From CAWBUW01 sp963792075 (lineage in GTDB: Bacteria; Chloroflexota; Anaerolineae; Anaerolineales; UBA4823), in contig CAWBUW010000011.1 of the NCBI GenBank assembly GCA_963792075.1, forward strand, positions 248,001 through 312,000: a stretch of DNA of 64,000 bases, in the 5' to 3' direction. Under the pieces are notes generated by a model. The model worked only from the letters and a program-made list of their open reading frames with translations, did not search any database and was not told the DNA's origin. Below, piece after piece: positions 10,322 to 19,093 of this stretch; position 1 is the stretch's first letter; every line of letters begins with the position of its first letter. Position numbers and translations under genes: made by a program.

Positions 10322-11187
10322 TGTTGAAGTTGAAGGATCCTGATACCCGCCACCGTTTTCTGGATGAAGCGGCCATATCGGTCTTTTGACGCAAAGGGTC
10401 GTACGCCGATCATTGGCGTCCAGGCGGGTGTTTCATTGGGCTTCATCCTGGGGATGGTCAAGTTTCGCTCGCCTTTGGAGCCGATCCGCCAGGAGAACCG
10501 CCACCTGCAGGTGCAGACAGCAAATGACCCCTATTTCAACGATGTGCCGAGCGTTCAGAAGAAGAAAGCCGAGCTAGGCGGATACTACTTCCACGCCACG
10601 GATGATCCTCTAAAAGCGCGTGAAATTTTTTACGAATACATCAAATCACGGTCTGTCAGTTTCAAAGCTGTGGTTGGGCGGAAAATCCCAGATCTTTACC
10701 AGCGTAAGCACAATGGCCGAGAAGCCGAATTTTATTGTACAGACGCTCTCGCACCTGCTCAGAAAGAAGCTGCAGGCTGGCGGGGCTCTAGTCCTGAATG
10801 TTGCTCAACGAGGAAACGTCAGTCGCAACATTGTTTTCGAACAAGCTCTGGAGAAAGCCACCGCCCGTTTCCTGAAGGATAAAGATCCTGACCGGATCCG
10901 AACCCACGTATCCTTTAATGTCCAGCACCCGCGTGTGGAACCGCCGCTAACAATGGTGGATTACCTGTGCTGGGCAGTCTGAGCGGGTGTCTCGAAAAAG
11001 GTGAAATGTGCTACTATCATTTCATGTCCGATAAAATATCTCTGGTGATTGACCTCTATCATACAGCAGCCGCTATGAAAATAGCGGCAACTACTACACC
11101 AGCCGGAATCCGTTAACCCCATTAAATAAAATTAGCCCACCTTCGTACGAGGAGGATACCCTCCAACTACATGGAGTTGGCAATTGA
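10322..11187 (+). pseudogene. DUF3800 family protein, frameshifted
   Basis: Across three frames one reads RHRFLDEA (the DUF3800 DE motif), FDAKGRTPIIGVQAGVSLGF, NDPYFNDVPSVQKKKAELGG, YYFHATDDPLKAREIFYEYI and AVVGRKIPDLYQRKHNGREA. Then come FIVQTLSHLLRKKLQAGGAL, PPLTMVDYLCWAV, EKGEMCYYHFMSDKISLVID, and SSRYENSGNYYTSRNPLTPL in the last frame, ending at TGA 11185-11187. DUF3800 proteins have an RNase-H-like fold and often travel in restriction and other defence loci. Here the gene separates hsdS from hsdM. A TATAAT at 10297 could be its old promoter. Breaks lie near 10380, 10745, 10985 and 11085. Confidence 0.75.
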
Positions 11188-11342
11188 TACGATGCAGGCT
11201 AACAGTATTATGCCGCATTAATCCTCAATCGTCCCCATGAATAATAAAAGGGACAGTTACTTTGGGACCATAAACTCCAACAATCATCCTACCACTGATT
11301 TAAACACTGTGTCAAGCGTGATTCCGGAAAGAAAATCAATCC
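11188..11342. other. Intergenic gap before hsdM
   Basis: About 155 bp of AT-rich sequence between the DUF3800 remnant and the hsdM start. No gene, hairpin or clear promoter is seen. Confidence 0.5.
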
Positions 11343-12880
11343 ATGCCCAAGCCGACCAACAACCATAGATCCAACGGACTCAAATTCACCACCCAGGCAG
11401 CCTTGATTCTTACGTCTGGAGCATCTGCGACATCCTGCGCCGCTCCAATTGCGCGGGGGCGCTGCAATACGTCCCTGAACTGACGTGGATTCTGTTCCTG
11501 CGCATCCTGGATGACCCCGAAACCCAGGAAGCCGAGCGAACGAGGCCGTCGGCGCAGCTTATACGCCTTCGCTCGAAGCGCCTTATCGCTGGCAGGATTG
11601 GGCTGCCCCGGATGGCAAGAAGCGGGTCGAGTTGCAGAATGGCGCGCTGGGCGCGTTCTTCGGTTTTGTCAACGGCGAATTGCTGCCCTATCTCAAAGGC
11701 CTGCGCGATAAGCCAAATGCCAACGCGCGCCAGAAGGTCATCAGCGAAATCCTTTCGGGCGTCGAGCGCGTGCGCGTGGATACCGAAAAGAACTTCCTGG
11801 ACGTGCTGGACAAAGTGCATGAAATCCGCCACGAGAACATCGATACCACGCACATCTTTGCCCTGTCCCAGGTCTATGAAGGGCTTGCTGCTCAAGATGG
11901 GCGAGAAGGGCAATGATGGCGGTCAGTTCTTCACCCCGCGTGAAGTCATCCGCGCCATGGTCCGGGCGATCGACCCGCAGCAGGGCAAGACCATCTACGA
12001 TCCCGGCTGCGGGACGGGCGGCTTCCTTGCGCAATCCTATGAATACTATGACACGCTGAACTGAAAAGACGCGACGCCACAGCCGACCAGATCGAAACGC
12101 TCAAGACACCGCACCTTTTACGGGCGCGAAAAAGAAAACCTGATCTACCCGATCGCCCTGGCCAACCTGGTGTTGCACGGCATTGACGAGCCGCACCTCT
12201 GGCATGGCAATACGCTCACCGGGCAGGAAACCTACGGCGGCTTGTTTCAGGGCGCGCCGTCCCTGTTTGATGTCGTGCTCACCAATCCGCCCTTTGGCGG
12301 CAAAGAAGGCAAGGAAGCGCAGACCCGCTTTGCCTACAAAACCGGCGCCACCCAGGTGTTGTTCTTGCAGCATGTGATCGACAGCCTCAAGCGGCGGCGC
12401 ATGCGGCATCGTGCTGGATGAAGGCGTATTGTTCCGCACCAACGAAACCGCCTTCATGCAGACCAAACGCAAACTGCTGGATGATTGCGACCTGTGGGCC
12501 ATTGTCAGCCTGCCGGGCGGGTGTTCACCGCGGCCGGCGCAGGCGTCAAAACCAACTTGCTCTTTTTCACCAAAGGCAAGCCCACCGAAAAGATTTGGTA
12601 TTACGACCTGTCCGATATCAAGGTCGGCAAGAAGACCCCGCTCACCGCCGATCGCTTCGAAGACTTCTTCCAGCTCCTGCCCGACCGGGCCGATCCGAAC
12701 GCAGTTGGACGGTGACACGCGAGGAGATTGAAGCCCGCGAAATATGATTTGAAGGCAGTCAATCCAAACGCCAAAGCGGATGAAGATACCCGCACGCCAG
12801 ATGAATTGCTGGATTTGATCGAGGAGAAAGGTAAAGAAGATCAGGAAAGCGCTGGCGAGGCTCAGGTAAGGAAAAGATGA
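11343..12880 (+). pseudogene. hsdM: Type I DNA N6-adenine methyltransferase (HsdM), heavily frameshifted
   Basis: From ATG 11343 (MPKPTNNHRSNGLKFTTQAA) the HsdM N-terminal helical domain is followed across frames: SYVWSICDILRRSNCAGALQ, ELTWILFLRILDD, GALGAFFGFVNGELLPYLKG and KNFLDVLDKVHEIRHENIDT. The methylase core keeps SAM motif I (DPGCGTGGFLAQ) at about 12003-12037 and catalytic motif IV NPPFGG at about 12285-12302. LFFTKGKPTEKIWYYDLSD and the end ESAGEAQVRKR with TGA 12878-12880 complete it. Eight or so breaks can be placed near 11405, 11530, 11890, 12062, 12105, 12400, 12520 and 12700-12740. With no intact HsdM the whole type I system is dead. Confidence 0.9.
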
Positions 12881-14256
12881 CAAAGATCATTACCCTTCAC
12901 TCCTCCCGTCGAGGGACGGGCAAATCCACCCTGACCGCCAACCTGGGAGCAAAACTGGCTGCAAGGGGATTGCGAGTTGGAATGGCGGATTTTGATCTTA
13001 CTGCCCCGGTCTTATTAGAATTTTTTTGAAGTTGATGAAGAATTGATCGAGCATACGCTGGACGGCTACCTTGCCGGTGAATGTGACCTGCTGAAGACTG
13101 CCTTAGACATTACCCCCTGCTTGGGCTCCATTACCCCAGGTCGCTTGTACTTGATCACCTGCAGTCAGAAAGTCAGCTACGAGGTCCAAAATTGACTGAA
13201 AACCAATCAAAAAGTGAGATTGAAGCCCTCTTTTCGCTTGGGAGAGATCTCCACCTTGATTTCTTGCTCTTGGATTTGGGAGCAGGGGTGAGTGAAGAAA
13301 ATTTGTTAAAGGTCGCAATTTCGGATACTGTGATCGAAACCATGCTCCCAGATAAAAAAGATTATCTTAAGATGCCTGGACTGGTAAATATCGCCAAGGC
13401 ATTAGATGGACCCAATGTATTCCTGGTGATGAGCCACATATCCAATAAGTATGATCCTGCTTCGGTTTACCGGTCCTTAGAAGAGGCTTATGGTTGCGAG
13501 GTCCCAGCAGTATTCATGTACTCAGACGATATTGCTGGTTTGGGAAGCGCAGGGGTCTTAGCGCTGAAATTTCCACACCATGCCTACACTTATGCAGTTG
13601 AAAAATTGGCCAACCAGATTATCTTTTCCTGTTCCACTACTCATCATAACCAAGAAGATAACCCGCAGCAAATTTCACATACAATTCGATCTGAACCCAT
13701 AGCAGATAGCTTGAATGATCGGGGTAGTGGTTACGTGATTGATGAATTTGGCCTTGTTCAGTCTTTGAAGTTTTGGAAGGAAAATCAGAATATTGGGAAT
13801 ACACATCTTGAAAAGGCTCCTTCCAAACATATTACACATGTATATTCTCCTGAAGAAAAGCCAAATATCTCCATTTTTCAAAAAATAGTGCACAATATTA
13901 AAGATGCACCTACATCACGAGGGAACAAGAAGAAAAAAAAGAAGAAGAAAGGTTCCACATCTATTCCGAGAATTAAAAAGCCAGTAATTAATGACGAATT
14001 GTCTACACAAAACTGTCAAGCGGGATCGAGCCATCTCCAAGAACTTACTACTAAGAACAAGTATCGAAAAAAAGAGATCGCAAAGCCAAATGGAGAGGAG
14101 ATGGCAGATCAAAGACAATCCACATTGATCCAGGAATTTTTTGAACACACCAACCGGACCAATTCGGATGACTTTGATGACGAGCCGCGCGATGGGAGCA
14201 AAAATCGGCCATATGGCCAGAGAGAATGGCCGGTTTGGCTCTTATCCGCTGCATGA
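12877..14256 (+). pseudogene. ParA/MinD-type P-loop ATPase with basic tail, frameshifted
   Basis: ATG 12877 overlaps the hsdM stop (ATGA). The N-terminus MTKIITLHSSRRGTGKSTLT has the deviant Walker A of MinD/ParA proteins, followed by GLRVGMADFDLTAPVLLE with the Asp of switch I. A run of seven Ts near 13022 breaks the frame (LEFF then stop, against FFEVDEELIEHTLDGYLAGE). A second break near 13190 leads into an open frame to 14256 with HLDFLLLDLGAGVSEENLLK (Walker B), GPNVFLVMSHISNKYDPASV and SDDIAGLGSAGVLALKFPHH. Residues after about 13650 are low complexity, with a run of eight lysines near 13930 and an acidic end (DDYDDESDAD) lying in yet another frame near 14265. The role is unknown; the overlap suggests co-transcription with hsdM. 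Confidence 0.7.
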
Positions 14257-14368
14257 TGATTATGATGATGAAAGCGATGCAGATTGAGATCGTTACATTG
14301 CTATACTGGATACAGGGCCGCAGGCGGAGTTCGCGCCCCTGCAGGCGCGTAAGAGAGGCAAGCGGAAA

Positions 14369-15875
14369 ATGGCGGAACACGAGGCCCACGGGCAGACCCA
14401 AAGACAGGCATCCAAAGACGCAAAGCATGCCCGGGCGAGGCGCCCGCGCAAGCAGCGCCGCAGCGACCAGGAGGAAGGCCGGCCCTGCGCCAGCCTGGCC
14501 GGGCCGGATCCGGCGATGCTGTTGCAGCTCCAGAGCCAGGTGGGCAACCGCGCGGTGACGCGCACGGTCACCCGCCTGCTCCACCCACCGGGAGCAGCCG
14601 TGGTGCAGCGCGACCCGGAAGGCGACCTGGCCGTCCCTGGGATCGGCGCGCCGCTGGTCGGGCTGAAGCGCGGCGATGGCCTGGATTACGGCAGCGAGGC
14701 GGCGCGGCCGCGCGTCCAGCTCTTACAGCAAAAACTGAACGAAAAGATGCGGGCGAACATCCTGGTGGATGGCCGGTTCGGCGCGCTGACCGAGCAGTCG
14801 CTGCGGGAGTTCCAGGAAAGCGAGGCCCTGGCGGTGGGGGAGGTCGTCGACCCACAAACGGCGGACCTGCTGATGATGGAGCGCCGCCCCGGCGGGACAG
14901 CGGAAATTCCGCCCGGCGCCAACCCGCCCGCCCTGGAGGATAAACTGCTGGCATTGTCCGGCGACGTGCTGGGCGATTCTGCCGTGTCGATCTCGAACTC
15001 CGGGTTCGACCTGATTGTAGCGGGGTCGAACCTGCACGACATGGAAGAGGGCAAGAAGACGCAGGGTGGCTTCCACCTGGAAGAGGCCGGCCTGCGGTTT
15101 TCGAATGTCACCGCCGCCCTGACCCTGGCGGCCCAGTTCATGCAGGCCAGCCAGGAGGGGTCGGGGAAGATCCCGGCGGGGGAAGGGCTGAGGCAGGCCG
15201 GGGCGAGCCTGGCAGAGTCAGGCGCAGAAACCTGGGCGGCGGGAGAAAAATTAACCGGAGTGCCCGAGGCAGCCACCGCAGAGGCCGGGGCGCAGTTGAT
15301 GGATTGCAGCGCCGCGCTCCAGGCCGGTTCCGGGTTTCTGATGAGCGCCGGGGTGAAATTAGGCCCGACAGGGGGAGAGAGCGTGCCTATCGGCGCCATC
15401 GGCGATCCATTGGTCGGCCTGCAGCGCGGCGACGGGCTGGTCGTCGGCACCTGGCACCGCCGGGAGCGGGTCAGCCTGCTGCAGGAGAAGCTGAACGAGC
15501 GCGCCGGGGCCGGCCTGAACCCGGACGGTATGTTCGGGCCCCTGACGGGCAAGGCCCTGACCGATTTCCAGCTCGGCGGGGGCCTGCCGCCGCAGGAACG
15601 CGTCGACCGGTCGACCGCACAAGCGCTGCGGGGCAGCCCCGGGCAGCCCGGCACTGGCGTGGAGGGCACAGGCGTGGAGGGCGCGGGCAGGGACCTGGCC
15701 GAAGCGGGCAAGCGCCTGGTAAAGGCGTCGATCAGCCTCACCGTCGCAGGGAGCATGCTGCTCACCAGCCCAAGGCACCGCCTCTTCGGGGACAAGTCTG
15801 CTCGCCTCCAGCGCGGACCTGCAGCAGGCCGGGGACGCCATGGCCATTGCCGGTATGATCCTGGCGCCGGCATAG
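14369..15875 (+). CDS. Peptidoglycan-binding repeat protein with contractile-injection-associated N-terminal motif
   Basis: The N-terminus is basic and Gln-rich, then has LLQLQSQVGNRAVTR (residues about 50-64). This matches the LQ-x-x-[IV]-GN-[RQ]-AV motif common on proteins linked to extracellular contractile injection systems. Two matching units follow: LKRGDGLDYG with VQLLQQKLNEK and VDGRFGALTEQSLREFQ (about residues 90-150), and LQRGDGLVVG with VSLLQEKLNE and PDGMFGPLTGKALTDFQ (about 350-405). Both are PG_binding_1-type. Between and after them are Ala/Gly-rich helices. Near 15780-15800 one indel moves the natural ending (SADLQQAGDAMAIAGMILAP, TAG 15873-15875) out of frame; the unshifted frame reads through a repeat to 16015. 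The GC content is far above that of the genes before it, suggesting separate acquisition. No sheath or baseplate gene is in the window. Confidence 0.6.
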
Positions 15876-15930
15876 CCCTGGCAAGCCGTGCAGGTCTCAC
15901 GAGAAAAATCGTCATTCCCTCATCCCCGGG

Positions 15931-16043
15931 GGCCGTCCAAAAAGACGAAAACAAGGAGAAAATATACGTACCTGTGGGGGTGGTGCTCCGCACCACCCCC
16001 ACAGGTACGTATTAATTTTCTTCCTTTGTTTCTTTTTGGCAGC
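15931..16043. repeat. MITE-like palindromic element, copy 1
   Basis: A whole-element palindrome of about 113 bp. The outer arms run GGCCGTCCAAAAAGACGAAA ... TTTCTTTTTGGCAGCC. The core is a perfect 22-bp stem, 15965-15986 with 15990-16011, around apex TCC. The stem reads TACGTACCTGTGGGGGTGG then TGC. Further copies are at 22699-22799 (inverted, one end clipped) and 56412-56526. No transposase is inside, so it would have to move in trans. Confidence 0.8.
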
Positions 16044-16048
16044 CCGCA

Positions 16049-16131
16049 ACTTGAGATGGGCCGCGCCGAAAACAGCATCCTGGCCGGCGACCAGGTACGC
16101 CATTTCATCCAGGTTGATCAACGAGAACAGT
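16049..16131 (-). pseudogene. Scar of a second VapC-like PIN toxin gene
   Basis: The minus strand reads LFSLINLDEMAYLVAGQDAV then FGAAHLKL. This lines up with LLSLINLGEMATLVERR and DAVFGAAHLKARFP of the toxin at 952-1614, with the segment between them deleted. At DNA level CTTGAGATGGGCCGCGCCGA is identical in both. The scar is squeezed between the MITE-like element and the end of the metallopeptidase gene. It is a non-functional remnant. Confidence 0.75.
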
Positions 16132-17010
16132 TTATGGCGTCCATCCCGGCGAATCGCAGGTGGCCATATCCCCGCTCTGCAGACCGTCCTTGAGCGCCAA
16201 CTGCCGCTGCTCGGACGATCCATGGGTCCACGACTCGGGTGAGACGTAGCCCTGTGTCTCGCGCTGGATGCGGTCGTCGCCCACGGAAGCTGCGGCGTCC
16301 AGGCTCTGGGCGATATCCTGATCAGTCACCTGCGTCAGGTAACCGGTGTCGGTGGCGTGGAATGCCCAGACGCCGGCCAGGCAGTCCGCCTGGAGTTCCG
16401 TTTGAACTGACTCGCTCTCCGGCCCTGTGGCGTTTGAGCTGTTCGACAGTGCACCAAGCAGGTCCTGCACGTGATGGCCGTACTCATGAGCAAGCACATA
16501 CGCCTCGGCGAACGAACCGCCCTGGGCGCCAAAGCGCGTCTGTAGTTCATTGAAGAAGTCGAGGTCCAGATAGACTTTCTGGTCGGTCGGACAGTAGAAT
16601 GGCCCCATTGCGCTGCTGGCATATCCACAAGCCGCCTCCGTTGACCCCGTGAAAAGAACTGTATCGGCCGGTGTGTACTGGCTCCCACGGCGGGCAAATT
16701 CATCGGTCCAAAAAGATTGGATGCTGTTGACGAAGCCCACGATGCGGCAATCCTGGCGGGTATTCGCGTCTGCCCCTGTCTGGCATTGCGCCTCCAGGTC
16801 GTTGATTCCGCCAGCGCTCTCCGTTGAAACTGGCACTTGCCCGGTATCACTATTGGTTAAGTCGGTAAGATTCACGCCCAGCAGCATTGCCACGATCGTG
16901 ATGATCAGGCCAAGTCCCCCACCCCCTATAGCGATTGCAGTCCCTGCTCCCCGGCCACGCCGGTCCTCCACCTGAGACGGATCCAAGCGGGATCTCTTGT
17001 TGAATGACAT
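16132..17010 (-). CDS. YpfJ/KPN_02809-type neutral zinc metallopeptidase
   Basis: A 292-residue protein of the bacterial neutral zinc metallopeptidase family often labelled YpfJ. A basic N-terminus (SFNKRSRLDPSQVEDRRGRG) precedes one membrane helix (about residues 25-46, IGGGGLGLIITIVAMLLGV), so the catalytic domain probably faces outside. The zinc site is in AYVLAHEYGHHVQDLLG (about residue 170), and the conserved Glu/Asp of ELQADCLAGVWA lies about 35 residues on. AAASVGDDRIQRETQG and SSEQRQLALKDGLQSGDMAT are the usual family ending. The start ATG 17010 has AAAGGATG upstream. The last three or four residues abut the toxin-gene scar and may have been altered by it. Confidence 0.85.
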   Translation of the reverse strand: MSFNKRSRLDPSQVEDRRGRGAGTAIAIGGGGLGLIITIVAMLLGVNLTDLTNSDTGQVPVSTESAGGINDLEAQCQTGADANTRQDCRIVGFVNSIQSFWTDEFARRGSQYTPADTVLFTGSTEAACGYASSAMGPFYCPTDQKVYLDLDFFNELQTRFGAQGGSFAEAYVLAHEYGHHVQDLLGALSNSSNATGPESESVQTELQADCLAGVWAFHATDTGYLTQVTDQDIAQSLDAAASVGDDRIQRETQGYVSPESWTHGSSEQRQLALKDGLQSGDMATCDSPGWTP

Positions 17011-17380
17011 TTTTTCATCCTTTTCTCTGAGCTTCTCCAGAGTACGAAACTGAGCATCGAAGCTGCCATGTTATGAATAAGAGTTTTATAAGATTATTCT
17101 ATTTGATAGGGGCTATCAACGTCCCTAAAATAATCTATAAAATATCTATATACTGGATCGACCTTGAAAACGCGGCATCCCGGTTGAAAGGGAGCACTCA
17201 AAAGTTGTTGTAAAAGGTGGTTGTGTGCGGGCGGCTTACGCCGCCCACACACAACCACCTAACAACTTGTTAGTGCACCCGGTTGAAAGAATGGTTTGCT
17301 TTTTCCTCCGGCTCGGGGTATAGTGTGCGTGGTTTAGCGCGAGAGCGCCAAACCGGCACACATTCATATCAGGAGTCAGC
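17011..17380. repeat. Gene-free stretch with a hairpin insertion flanked by a 12-bp direct repeat
   Basis: CCCGGTTGAAAG occurs at 17179-17190 and again at 17278-17289. Between the two copies is an 87-bp palindrome (17191-17277). Its outer arms are GCACTCAAAAGTTGTTG and CAACTTGTTAGTGC, and its inner stem of about 20 bp (one mismatch) spans 17215-17260 with apex TTAC. This is what an insertion with target duplication would look like. The rest is AT-rich and holds upstream sequence for the genes on both sides; GGGGTATAGT near 17316 is a possible -10 for the gene at 17381. Confidence 0.7.
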
Positions 17381-17869
17381 ATGTTCAGAGAAATACGCAG
17401 GAAAAAGCAATCGCTGGGGGAAGCGGCAGCCATCGAGATCTTGAAGCGGCACACGGCGGGGGTGCTGGGCGTCAGCGGGGACGAGGGCTACCCGTACACG
17501 GTGCCGGTCAGCTACGCCTACCAGGACGGGAAGCTGTTCTTCCACTGCGCCCGGAAAGGGCACAAGCTGGACGGCATCCGCCGTAATGATAAGGTCTCCT
17601 TTTGCGTGATCGACCAGGACCAGGTCATCCCGGAGAAGTTCACCACGCACTACCGCTCGGCCATCGCCTTCGGCCGCGCCAGGATCCTGGAGGACGCCGC
17701 GGAGCGGCAGCAGGCCATGGAGTGCCTGGTGGAAAGGATATCTCCCGGGCTCCTGGAAGAGGGGAGGCGGGAGATCGAGAGCGCGGGGAAAAAGCTGTGC
17801 GTGGTGGAAATCCGCATCGAGCACCTCACCGCCAAGGCCGCGCTGGAACTGGTGCAGGACAAGGAGTAA
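17381..17869 (+). CDS. Nim-like pyridoxamine 5'-phosphate oxidase-family flavoprotein
   Basis: A 162-residue protein. MFREIRRKKQSLGEAAAIEI followed by HTAGVLGVSGDEGYPYTVPV and GKLFFHCARKGHKLDGIRRN is the split-barrel flavin-binding fold of NimA/PNPOx-like proteins. KVSFCVIDQDQVIPEKFTTH and FGRARILEDAAERQQAMECL are also typical. Members bind FMN, and some reduce nitroimidazoles; most have no proven substrate. The length matches the family. ATG 17381 is preceded by AGGAG (17369-17375). It is a single gene with a repeat after it. Confidence 0.85.
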   Translation: MFREIRRKKQSLGEAAAIEILKRHTAGVLGVSGDEGYPYTVPVSYAYQDGKLFFHCARKGHKLDGIRRNDKVSFCVIDQDQVIPEKFTTHYRSAIAFGRARILEDAAERQQAMECLVERISPGLLEEGRREIESAGKKLCVVEIRIEHLTAKAALELVQDKE

Positions 17870-17895
17870 AGGAATAACCGGTAGAAAGCCAGCCC

Positions 17896-18055
17896 CCCCG
17901 GCCTCAGAGCCCCCTCCTCCCCCAAATGGCGGAACTGCCATTTGGGGGAGGTGAAGAAGGGCGTTCTTGGCCTCCCCTAAATGCGAAGCATTTGGGGGAG
18001 GGTTGGGGAGGGGGCTCCCTGCCGGGGCAAGATTGGCGCAAAGCGGAGGGGGAAG
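17896..18055. repeat. C-rich intergenic palindromic repeat, copy 2
   Basis: Two hairpins of CCTCCCCCAAATG...CATTTGGGGGAGG with apices GCGGAACTGC and CGAAG, then GGTTGGGGAGGGGGCTCCC. The flank GGCAAGATTGGCGCAAAGCG at about 18027 recurs with two changes at about 18852, next to copy 3, so the unit is larger than the hairpins alone. Confidence 0.75.
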
Positions 18056-18058
18056 GTA

Positions 18059-18394
18059 TTATTGAATCAGTTTTTCGAGCGGAGCAATCAGCTCTGGAAT
18101 TTGATCGTGGACGGTTTCCCAAAGCAGAGATTCATCGACCATGAAATATACATGCGCCAGCCGGTTGCGCATGGCGCGCATCAAATGCCATGGGATCTCC
18201 GGGTTCGCCGCAATGATTTCATCCGGGATTTCACCAACGGCTTCTCCAATGATGATCAAATTCATTTCTACAGCGCGAATCGTCTTTTCATCACGAGCAA
18301 AGGCTTCGAAATCTAAGCCGCGGATGAATGCCTGAATTTCTGCAATCGCATCTAGAATATCTCGAACGCGTTCGAGCCATGTCCTAGGCGACAT
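18059..18394 (-). CDS. hepT: HepT-like HEPN ribonuclease toxin (DUF86)
   Basis: From ATG 18394 (MSPRTWLERVRDILDAIAEI) the product is about 111 residues, the usual DUF86/HepT length. It is all helical and ends with the catalytic R-x4-H-x-Y motif in MRNRLAHVYF (about residue 80), after LIIIGEAVGEIPDEI, a strongly conserved HepT segment. HEPN toxins cleave RNA. The start overlaps the end of the nucleotidyltransferase gene by 11 bp, so the pair is translationally coupled. A longer frame upstream of 18394 only overlaps the antitoxin gene. Confidence 0.85.
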   Translation of the reverse strand: MSPRTWLERVRDILDAIAEIQAFIRGLDFEAFARDEKTIRAVEMNLIIIGEAVGEIPDEIIAANPEIPWHLMRAMRNRLAHVYFMVDESLLWETVHDQIPELIAPLEKLIQ

Positions 18395-18677
18395 AGACCA
18401 TCTCACGCAGCACGGTCTCACGCAGGCGCGGTTTGAGCGAGCGGGGGGTGCCCAGGTCCACCTTGCAGCCCAGCAGCTCCTCCAGCCGATCCTGCAGGGC
18501 GAACAGGCCAAACAAACCGACGGGGCGGTCAAATTCCACCAGGAGATCCACGTCACTGCCCACCTGTGCCTCGTCGCGCGCGACAGAACCGAACAGCGCC
18601 AGGCTCTTCACCCCATATTTTTGGCGCAGTTCGGGCTGGTGATGCTTTAAAAGGCGGATCACTTCAGCGCGCTGCAT
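18384..18677 (-). CDS. mntA: MntA-like nucleotidyltransferase antitoxin
   Basis: A 97-residue minimal nucleotidyltransferase. It has the GSx10DxD active site in LFGSVARDEAQVGSDVDLLV (residues about 29-48) and a third acidic position in the next strand (CKVDLGT). In MNT/HEPN pairs the enzyme silences HepT, in studied cases by adding AMP to a tyrosine next to the HEPN motif. That Tyr is present in the partner (HVYF). Both genes read as intact, so this module appears alive, unlike the R-M island. Confidence 0.85.
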   Translation of the reverse strand: MQRAEVIRLLKHHQPELRQKYGVKSLALFGSVARDEAQVGSDVDLLVEFDRPVGLFGLFALQDRLEELLGCKVDLGTPRSLKPRLRETVLREMVYVA

Positions 18678-19093
18678 ATCTGCTCCTGATGAGACACTTA
18701 AAAACTATCCGGAAATTATTTTGGTAGTGTGTGTGGCTACGCCGCCACACACACTACCAAACAAAATTCAATTATCGGATAGATACTTATTGTACCGCAA
18801 TTAAAGGTTGAAGGAAATAAAGACAGTCTCATTGGGAGTTGCCTGCCCAGGCAAGATTGGCGCAGAGCGCCGGGGGACAGCGTTCTCACGCAGCGCGTGG
18901 GAACAAGGAAAGCAGGCCCCCTCCGCCTCCCCCAAATGGCAAAAACCGCCATTTGGGGGAGGGTTGGGAGGGGGCCTTTCCCTCTCCTGTACAAACGTTA
19001 ATATAATAAAAGATTTCCCCATTGTATAATCAAATAAATACGATCCAATGCCTCTGAAATCCTAATATTCCTTTTTCTAAAGGAGATGTTGCC
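18678..19093. repeat. Gene-free stretch with a hairpin element and C-rich repeat copy 3
   Basis: At 18705-18782 lies a palindrome. The outer arms are CTATCCGGAAATT and AATTATCGGATAG. A perfect 17-bp inner stem pairs 18721-18737 (TTGGTAGTGTGTGTGGC) with 18744-18760. At 18921-18980 is a third copy of the CCTCCCCCAAATGG palindrome, preceded at 18852 by the shared GGCAAGATTGGCGC flank. The last 100 bp are AT-rich and probably contain the promoter for the gene at 19094. Confidence 0.75.

Noticed and set aside
3752..14256. Frameshifts in the R-M island as sequencing errors
   Set aside because: Not fully excluded, but the error density would have to be very high here and near zero in most of the remaining 45 kb. 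Local gene decay explains it better.
14686..16002. Minus-strand 438-codon open frame opposite the peptidoglycan-binding repeat protein
   Set aside because: The region is very GC-rich, which gives long open antisense frames. The plus strand has recognisable domains, the minus strand none.
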